A stretch of 64,000 nucleotides of DNA from Nocardia neocaledoniensis. Lineage in GTDB: Bacteria; Actinomycetota; Actinomycetes; Mycobacteriales; Mycobacteriaceae. The translations under genes were made by a program, and so were the position numbers. Location: the NCBI RefSeq assembly GCF_029868625.1, contig NZ_JARWOJ010000330.1, positions 1-64,000 on the forward strand, read 5' to 3'. The notes beneath the pieces were generated by a model. It saw only the letters and a list, made by a program, of their open reading frames with translations. It was not told the origin of the DNA and searched no databases. Each line of letters opens with the position of its first letter. Position 1 is the first letter of the stretch. Positions 59,320-64,000 of the stretch are shown piece after piece.

Positions 59320-59895
59320 ATGGACATCGAGACGGCCGTGACCCTGGCCGCGATCGGCCCCCGGCTCCGCGCGCTACGCCGGGAGCGCGGGCTCTCGCTG
59401 ACCGTCGTCGCCGCGGGCGCCGGACTGTCGGTGAGCACACTGTCGCGGTTGGAGACCGGTCATCGTCAACCGACGCTCGACCTGCTCCTGCCGCTGGCCC
59501 GCGTCTACCGGGTGTCGCTGGACCGGCTGGTCGACGCGCCTGCCACCGGCGACCCGCGCATGCACCTGCGACCACACCGCCGCGCCAACGGTGGCGTCGT
59601 CGTCCCGCTGACCGGCTACCCGGGGCGCGTCCAGGTCTTCAAACATGTACTCGGACCGCGCGAACCGCGGCTGGTCTCGCACAGCGGACACGCCTGGCTC
59701 TATGTTCTCGCGGGCACGCTGCGGCTGCTCCTCGGCGACGACGAGCACCTGCTCGCGCCCGGCGAGACCGCGGAGTTCGACCCCACCGTCCCGCACTGGT
59801 TCGGCCCCGTCGACGACACCCCCGTGGAGATCCTGCACCTGTTCGGCCCACACGGCGACAAGGCCGTGCCGCGAGTGACCCCGGCCGGGGAGTGA
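59320..59895 (+). CDS. XRE-family regulator with cupin domain
   Basis: A 191-residue regulator. N-terminal HTH_XRE: LRALRRERGLSLTVVAAGAG, then LSVSTLSRLETGHRQPT (about 15-60). C-terminal cupin (about 110-185): LVSHSGHAWLYVLAGTLRLL and APGETAEFDPTVPHWFGPV, which would sense a small ligand. Such proteins are repressors or activators of a neighbouring transporter or enzyme. It is divergent from the MFS gene and followed after 6 bases by the sigma factor gene in the same direction. Confidence 0.9.
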   Translation: MDIETAVTLAAIGPRLRALRRERGLSLTVVAAGAGLSVSTLSRLETGHRQPTLDLLLPLARVYRVSLDRLVDAPATGDPRMHLRPHRRANGGVVVPLTGYPGRVQVFKHVLGPREPRLVSHSGHAWLYVLAGTLRLLLGDDEHLLAPGETAEFDPTVPHWFGPVDDTPVEILHLFGPHGDKAVPRVTPAGE

Positions 59896-59901
59896 CGCAC
59901 G

Positions 59902-61146
59902 GTGCACCATGAACCCGTGGACGACGTGGCCGCACTTCTCGACCGGATCTGGCGCACCGACGCGATCGGCATGCTCGGTGCGCTGAGCCGCCGGCTCGGC
60001 GACTTCGATCTCGCCGAGGAGGCGCTCTCCGACGCGCTGGCCGTGGCGCTCGAGCGCTGGCCCGTCGACGGAGTGCCGGACAGTCCCGCGGGCTGGCTGG
60101 TCACCACCGGGTGGCGCAAGGCGCTGGACCGGGAGCGGCGCGCGACGGTCGGCCGGGCGAAGCTGGCCAGGGTCGCCGCGGAACCAGTGCCGGAACCGGG
60201 CGCGGACGACCGGCTGGCCATGATCTTCGCGTGCTGTCACCCGGAGCTGCCCGAACAGTCCAGGGTCGCGCTCACGCTCTACGCCGCGGGCGGACTCACC
60301 ACCGCCGAGATCGCCGCCGCCTTCCTGGTTCCGCTACCGACCATGGCGCAGCGGCTGACCAGGGCCAAGCGGCAATGGCGTGATCGTGGCATCGGATTCG
60401 AACCGCCGCCGCCGACGGAATACGCCGAGCGGCTGCCGGCCGTGCTCGCGGTGATCTATCTGGTCTTCAACGAGGGATATCTCTCCAGTGGGCGGTCGGC
60501 GCAGCGTCGGGAGCTGACGGGCGAAAGCGTCGAACTGGCGCGACAACTCGCGGCATTGCTGCCCGCCGAACCGGAGGTGGCGGGCCTCACCGCGTTGCTC
60601 GAGTTGCACCACGCCCGCGCCGCGACGCGCTTCGATTCGCTCGGCCGCATCGTGCTGCTCGAGCGGCAGGACCGACGGCAGTGGAACACCGGTGAGATCG
60701 AGCGCGCGGTGCTGCGGCTGCGCGCGGCCGTGCGGCAGGGGCGGCCGGGGCCGTACCAGACGCAGGCCGGGATCGCCGCCCTCCACGCGCTGGCCCCCAG
60801 CTACGCGCAGACCCCGTGGACCGAGGTCCGCGCGCTCTACGACCGGCTGTCCGCGCTGGATCCGTCGCCGGTGGTGCTGCTGAACCGCGCGGTCGCGACC
60901 CGTTTCGTCCTGGGCCCCGCCCCCGCGCTGGACGAGGTCGAGGTCCTCGGCGAACGGCTGCGTGACTACCACCTCTGGCATGCGACGCGGGCCGACCTGC
61001 TGGCCGCCCTGGACCGTCGGTCCGAGGCGGTGGCGGCCGCCGAGCGCGCACTGGAGCTGGCGACGAATCCCGCCGAGCGCGAACTGATGTCGCGCCGCGT
61101 GGGGGAGCTCAGGCGCCGAGGCCGACCTCGGCGCCCCGGCGCCTAG
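59902..61146 (+). CDS. ECF RNA polymerase sigma factor, ECF42/DUF6596 type
   Basis: A 414-residue sigma factor. Regions 2 and 4 (about 10-85 and 105-160; LTTAEIAAAFLVPLPTMAQR is the region 4 HTH) are followed by a C-terminal extension of about 240 residues with the LAVIYLVFNEGYLSSG motif of DUF6596 and TPR-like helices. ECF42 sigmas have no anti-sigma and are linked to DGPF/YciI proteins; here such a gene follows in opposite orientation. GTG 59,902 has GGGGAG 9 bases upstream. Stops of the two genes share CTAG at 61,143-61,146. Confidence 0.88.
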   Translation: MHHEPVDDVAALLDRIWRTDAIGMLGALSRRLGDFDLAEEALSDALAVALERWPVDGVPDSPAGWLVTTGWRKALDRERRATVGRAKLARVAAEPVPEPGADDRLAMIFACCHPELPEQSRVALTLYAAGGLTTAEIAAAFLVPLPTMAQRLTRAKRQWRDRGIGFEPPPPTEYAERLPAVLAVIYLVFNEGYLSSGRSAQRRELTGESVELARQLAALLPAEPEVAGLTALLELHHARAATRFDSLGRIVLLERQDRRQWNTGEIERAVLRLRAAVRQGRPGPYQTQAGIAALHALAPSYAQTPWTEVRALYDRLSALDPSPVVLLNRAVATRFVLGPAPALDEVEVLGERLRDYHLWHATRADLLAALDRRSEAVAAAERALELATNPAERELMSRRVGELRRRGRPRRPGA

Positions 61147-61502
61147 TCGCGCGTCAGCAGCGGACGGACCTCGACCGCGCTCACCCCCGGCGCGAGCGGC
61201 CAGGTCGACGCGATCCGCACCGCCTCGTCCAGATCGTCGCAGTCGAGCACGATGACCGACCCGATGACCTCCTTGACCTCCAGGTAGGGCCCGTCGGTGA
61301 TCACCGGTTCGCCGTTCGCCCCGGCGCGCACCGTCTTCGCGGTGTCCCTCGGCTGCAGCTCGATGCCGCCCTCGGCCACCTTGCCGGTCGGCTGCCACCG
61401 CTCGAACCAGCCGTAGACCTCGGTCATCACGCGCTCTTCGGCGGCGGGGGACAAGGCGGCCCACTCGCGGTCGTCGCCACAGATCAACATCGCGTACTTC
61501 AT
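61143..61502 (-). CDS. YciI/DGPF family protein
   Basis: A 119-residue protein of the YciI-related DGPF family: KYAMLICGDDREWAALSPAA, the key loop DGPYLEVKEVIGSVIVLDCD (DGPF variant with Tyr), and VEVRPLLTR. These are small ferredoxin-like-fold proteins, usually encoded next to ECF42 sigma factors and in their regulons. ATG 61,502 has GAGGAG 5 bases upstream. It overlaps the sigma gene tail to tail by four bases, the reverse of the usual side-by-side layout. Confidence 0.9.
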   Translation of the reverse strand: MKYAMLICGDDREWAALSPAAEERVMTEVYGWFERWQPTGKVAEGGIELQPRDTAKTVRAGANGEPVITDGPYLEVKEVIGSVIVLDCDDLDEAVRIASTWPLAPGVSAVEVRPLLTRD

Positions 61503-61671
61503 GATCACTCCTCGAAGGGGAAGGGTTCTGTCCTACACATGACGAACGGGCGTGGTCGTTTCTCGACAGCTCCCGTCATCCTCGCCGACCCGAACCGGCG
61601 CTGTCGGTGGACACGGCTAGGCTCGACGGAAACGCGCGGCCCGCGCGACCAATGCTCAGGGGGAACCCGCC

Positions 61672-61872
61672 GTGACCGCTCCACACCCGCATGCCGCCGA
61701 CCAGCCGGAGCCGGCCTTCCGGCGCGCCGAGCCCCCCGCCGTCCCCACCCCGGTCTTCAGTGCCGACCGCCCCAGCGAGATCACACCGACGTTCGCGGAC
61801 ACCGGCACCGCCACCGCGCTACCGACCTTCCTGGCACCGGTCGAGCGCCCCGGTCGCGACGAGTACGCCTAG
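61672..61872 (+). CDS. Small Pro/Ala/Thr-rich protein, unknown
   Basis: A 66-residue protein starting at GTG 61,672 with AGGGGG upstream. It is hydrophilic and rich in P, A and T, without signal or membrane segment; the end is VERPGRDEYA. Nearly all codons end in G or C, whereas the overlapping frame gives Arg/Pro runs, so this frame is probably the real one. No family recognised; it could be a disordered or precursor-type peptide. Confidence 0.5.
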   Translation: MTAPHPHAADQPEPAFRRAEPPAVPTPVFSADRPSEITPTFADTGTATALPTFLAPVERPGRDEYA

Positions 61873-61955
61873 CAGCCGACGACATTCGCCACATCGCTCG
61901 ATCGGTCACCGTGCCGGGGCTCGGCAGTGACCGCCTCCCAGGGAACCACGTGCGC

Positions 61956-62975
61956 ATGCTCGATGAGATCGACTGGGGTTCGCTCACCCACGCCTACGGT
62001 TGCGCGGCCGACACTCCCGCCCACCTGGCGGCCCTCACCTCGGCGGACCCGGTATCCCGGCAGGCCGCGCTCGACCACCTCGAGGTGGCGGTGCTGCACC
62101 AGGGATTTCCGTCGTCGGCCACCGCACCGGCGACGCACGTCATCGCGCGACTGCTCGAACGCGCTGACGTCGCCCCTGATGTCCGTCTCGCGCTCGTCGA
62201 GTTTCTCGGCTGGGTCGCCGACGCGACCGTGATCGCCATGCGGGAGGACCATGTCGACGACCTCGTCGTCGCGCTGCAGCGGGCAGTCGTGGAGTCCTAC
62301 CCCGTGGCGACCGGCTTCCTCGACCACGCCGACGGGCACCTGCGCGAGCAGGCCGTCCACGCGGCGGTGGCGCAGGTCAAGACACCGGCACTGGCCGAGC
62401 ACCGGCCTGCCCTCGCCGCGCGCCTGCATGCCCGGGCGAAGGCCGACACGGCCGAACGCGCATGGTGGGTGCGGCGTCTCAGCGATCTCGACGCCGCCGA
62501 GCAGTACCTCGCCGACCCCGACCTCGCGGTCCGGGCCTGCGCGGCCCTGGCGGCAGGCCTCGCGGACGACGCGAGGGCCACCGAAGTCATCGTCGACGCG
62601 CTGAGCCACGCGGCCGAGCACGGTCTCGCCGAGCGTGCGCCCTATCGCCTCGACGAACTGATCGGCGCCGCCGTCGGCCGGGTGGACTTCGACCGCATCG
62701 CCGCATCGGCATCGGCGATCATCCGCGACGCGGACTGGACCGGCTTCGGTAGCACGTGGGGACCCTTGCTGCTGGCCGCCTTCGACCCGCCCTACGACAA
62801 CCGTCACGGCCTGTCGCCAACGCGCCGTGACATCCTCGCCGCAGCGGTCGCCAACCCGCGTATCTGGAACCCACGAAACGGCAGCTGCTCCTTGGTGTTC
62901 CGGCGCAGCGGCCTTCCGCTCGACCGGGAATCCTGCGCTCGGATCGTGGCAGCGCCCGGGTATCCCGGACGCTAG
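61956..62975 (+). CDS. HEAT-repeat-like helical protein
   Basis: A 339-residue soluble protein built of helical repeats in the style of HEAT/armadillo or PBS lyase proteins: DWGSLTHAYGCAADTPAHLA, SRQAALDHLEVAVLHQG, VAPDVRLALVEFLGW, LREQAVHAAVAQVK and further repeats to about residue 260. Such proteins mostly act as scaffolds for protein binding. ATG 61,956 was chosen; GTG 61,950 with AGGGAACC upstream is equally possible. It lies between a tiny gene and a LacI-type gene (convergent); no partner is evident. Confidence 0.72.
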   Translation: MLDEIDWGSLTHAYGCAADTPAHLAALTSADPVSRQAALDHLEVAVLHQGFPSSATAPATHVIARLLERADVAPDVRLALVEFLGWVADATVIAMREDHVDDLVVALQRAVVESYPVATGFLDHADGHLREQAVHAAVAQVKTPALAEHRPALAARLHARAKADTAERAWWVRRLSDLDAAEQYLADPDLAVRACAALAAGLADDARATEVIVDALSHAAEHGLAERAPYRLDELIGAAVGRVDFDRIAASASAIIRDADWTGFGSTWGPLLLAAFDPPYDNRHGLSPTRRDILAAAVANPRIWNPRNGSCSLVFRRSGLPLDRESCARIVAAPGYPGR

Positions 62976-62994
62976 AGGGCGGGAACGAGGCTGG

Positions 62995-64000
62995 TCACCG
63001 CGGCGTGGGAGCAGGTGATGTCACGGGGTCGATGTGGTTCCCGCAGCCGCAGGATTCGCCGGGGTGGAGGGTGATGGGGAGGGGAGCGGGGACGACAGAG
63101 TCCGGGGTCGTGCTCAGCAGGCGGTCGAGGGCGTGGCGGGTGATCATGTCGATCGGCTGCTGGATCGAGGTCAGGGTGATCTGGCCGAAGTGCTGGGCGG
63201 GGCTGGTGTCGAAGCCGACGACCCGGACCCGGCGCGGGATGTCGAGCCCGGCGTCGGTGATCGCGCGAAGAGTAGCGGCCGCTTGGGCATTGGTGCCCAC
63301 GACCATGCCGTCGGGTGGGCCGGACCGAGCGCGAAGGTATTCGCGCACCGCGCGGTAGGCGCCTTCGCCGGTCAGGTCCGTGCGGATGACGGCGGCATCG
63401 GCGCCGGCGACGGCGGCGAACCCGCGGTAGCGCTGGTCGACCGTTTCCCGGTCGCCGTAGCGGACGTCCTCGGCGGTGAAGCCACCGACGAAGACGATGT
63501 CGCGGCACGCGTGGGTGTCGAGGAGGTGCCGTGCGGCGAGCGCGCCCGCGGCGACATGATCGGCCCCGACGACCGGCGAATCGACGGGACTTCTGGTGTT
63601 GTGCACCCACACCACCGGCATCCGTGCCCGCGCGCAGACCGCGCCCGTCGCCACGGGATCGACGGCGCCGACCACGATCAGCCCGTCGATACCGACATCG
63701 GTGAAGGCGGTGGCGAATTCGAGTTCGCGCTCGGGGTCGTAGCCGCTGTTGCCGATCATGGTGAGGTGGTCGCGCGCCCGCGCTTCGATCTCGGTGCGCC
63801 CGACCAGTGCCGCGTAGAGCGGAATCGTCAGATCGGGGACGAGCAGCCCGATCTGACGCCAGCGCCGCGGCCGCCGCAGCGCGCGGGCCAGCCGATCCGG
63901 GCGATAGCGCAATTCGTCGGCGGCCGCCAACACCTTGGCGCGCAGCGCGTCCGACACCGGACGTGGACCGTCGTTGAGCACATAGCTGACAACGGCGGTG
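62995..64000 (-). CDS. LacI family transcriptional regulator (5' part beyond the window)
   Basis: A LacI-type repressor cut by the window end: the reading frame is open past base 64,000 and the residues there (TAVVSYVLNDGPRPVSDALR) are the end of the HTH and the hinge. What is seen is the full ligand domain (about 310 residues: IGLLVPDLTIPLYAALVGRT, GFDTSPAQHFGQITLTSIQQ). An unusual Cys-rich end (GESCGCGNH) closes the protein. It is convergent with the HEAT-repeat gene. Target and ligand unknown. Confidence 0.9.
   Translation of the reverse strand, partial: TAVVSYVLNDGPRPVSDALRAKVLAAADELRYRPDRLARALRRPRRWRQIGLLVPDLTIPLYAALVGRTEIEARARDHLTMIGNSGYDPERELEFATAFTDVGIDGLIVVGAVDPVATGAVCARARMPVVWVHNTRSPVDSPVVGADHVAAGALAARHLLDTHACRDIVFVGGFTAEDVRYGDRETVDQRYRGFAAVAGADAAVIRTDLTGEGAYRAVREYLRARSGPPDGMVVGTNAQAAATLRAITDAGLDIPRRVRVVGFDTSPAQHFGQITLTSIQQPIDMITRHALDRLLSTTPDSVVPAPLPITLHPGESCGCGNHIDPVTSPAPTPR

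Overview
The window is about 64 kb of very GC-rich DNA from an actinobacterium, most probably a Nocardia or a close relative in the Mycobacteriales. The pointers are third codon positions that are almost all G or C, many GTG starts, tightly spaced divergent regulator/target pairs, and family content typical of that group: an F420-type LLM oxidoreductase, a DUF574 methyltransferase, an Rv0785-like FAD dehydrogenase, a DUF2236/MpaB oxygenase, an XRE-DUF5753 regulator, an ECF42-type sigma factor with a DGPF-type partner, and at least seven TetR-family regulators. I see no rRNA, tRNA, CRISPR array, transposase or integrase. The first ~125 bases and 10,318-10,404 are homopolymer-rich and may be poorly sequenced.

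Layout. 1-3.9 kb: the end of a molybdenum hydroxylase gene, an envelope-stress-type pair (holin-like protein and DUF3618), a lipoprotein, an OsmC protein and a DUF4242 protein. 3.9-8.7 kb: a large LuxR/ATPase regulator divergent from a cupin and a berberine-bridge-type oxidase. 8.8-12.8 kb: surface or secreted low-complexity proteins, a MarR regulator and a cyclase-family enzyme. 12.9-16.7 kb: a Crp/Fnr regulator, a membrane diguanylate cyclase, an unrecognised gene behind a perfect 16-bp palindrome, and a TetR regulator. 16.7-20.1 kb: a LacI regulator divergent from a two-gene operon (glutaryl-CoA dehydrogenase-like plus type III CoA-transferase), probably for glutarate use. 20.2-27.7 kb: small secreted and membrane proteins, an AI-2E-family protein, a TetR/MFS efflux operon, a fatty-acid desaturase and a phage-type lipoprotein. 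27.7-34.8 kb: an FAD dehydrogenase, two alpha/beta hydrolases and several TetR regulators. 34.9-44.9 kb: a squalene/phytoene-type FAD desaturase, a zinc alcohol dehydrogenase, tandem tiny secreted proteins, a GH15 enzyme and an SDR/reductase pair divergent from an IclR-like regulator.

44.9-50.7 kb is the most interesting region: a Tat-exported multicopper oxidase, an MpaB/Lcp-like oxygenase translationally coupled to a CrtC/AttH lipocalin, a TetR regulator, and an LLM oxidoreductase. The same 18-bp dyad (CCRTAC, six bases, GTAYRG) lies in front of the copper oxidase, in front of the oxygenase operon, and twice between the regulator and the LLM gene. These genes therefore look like one oxidative regulon whose substrate is unknown, perhaps an isoprenoid or another hydrophobic lipid.

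50.7-64 kb: small proteins, a VOC protein, an XRE-DUF5753 regulator coupled to a tiny orphan, a two-component system divergent from a VanY-like peptidase and a DoxX-like membrane protein, a DUF574 methyltransferase, an MFS pump divergent from an XRE-cupin regulator, the ECF42 sigma/YciI pair, a small orphan, a HEAT-repeat protein, and a LacI regulator cut by the window end.
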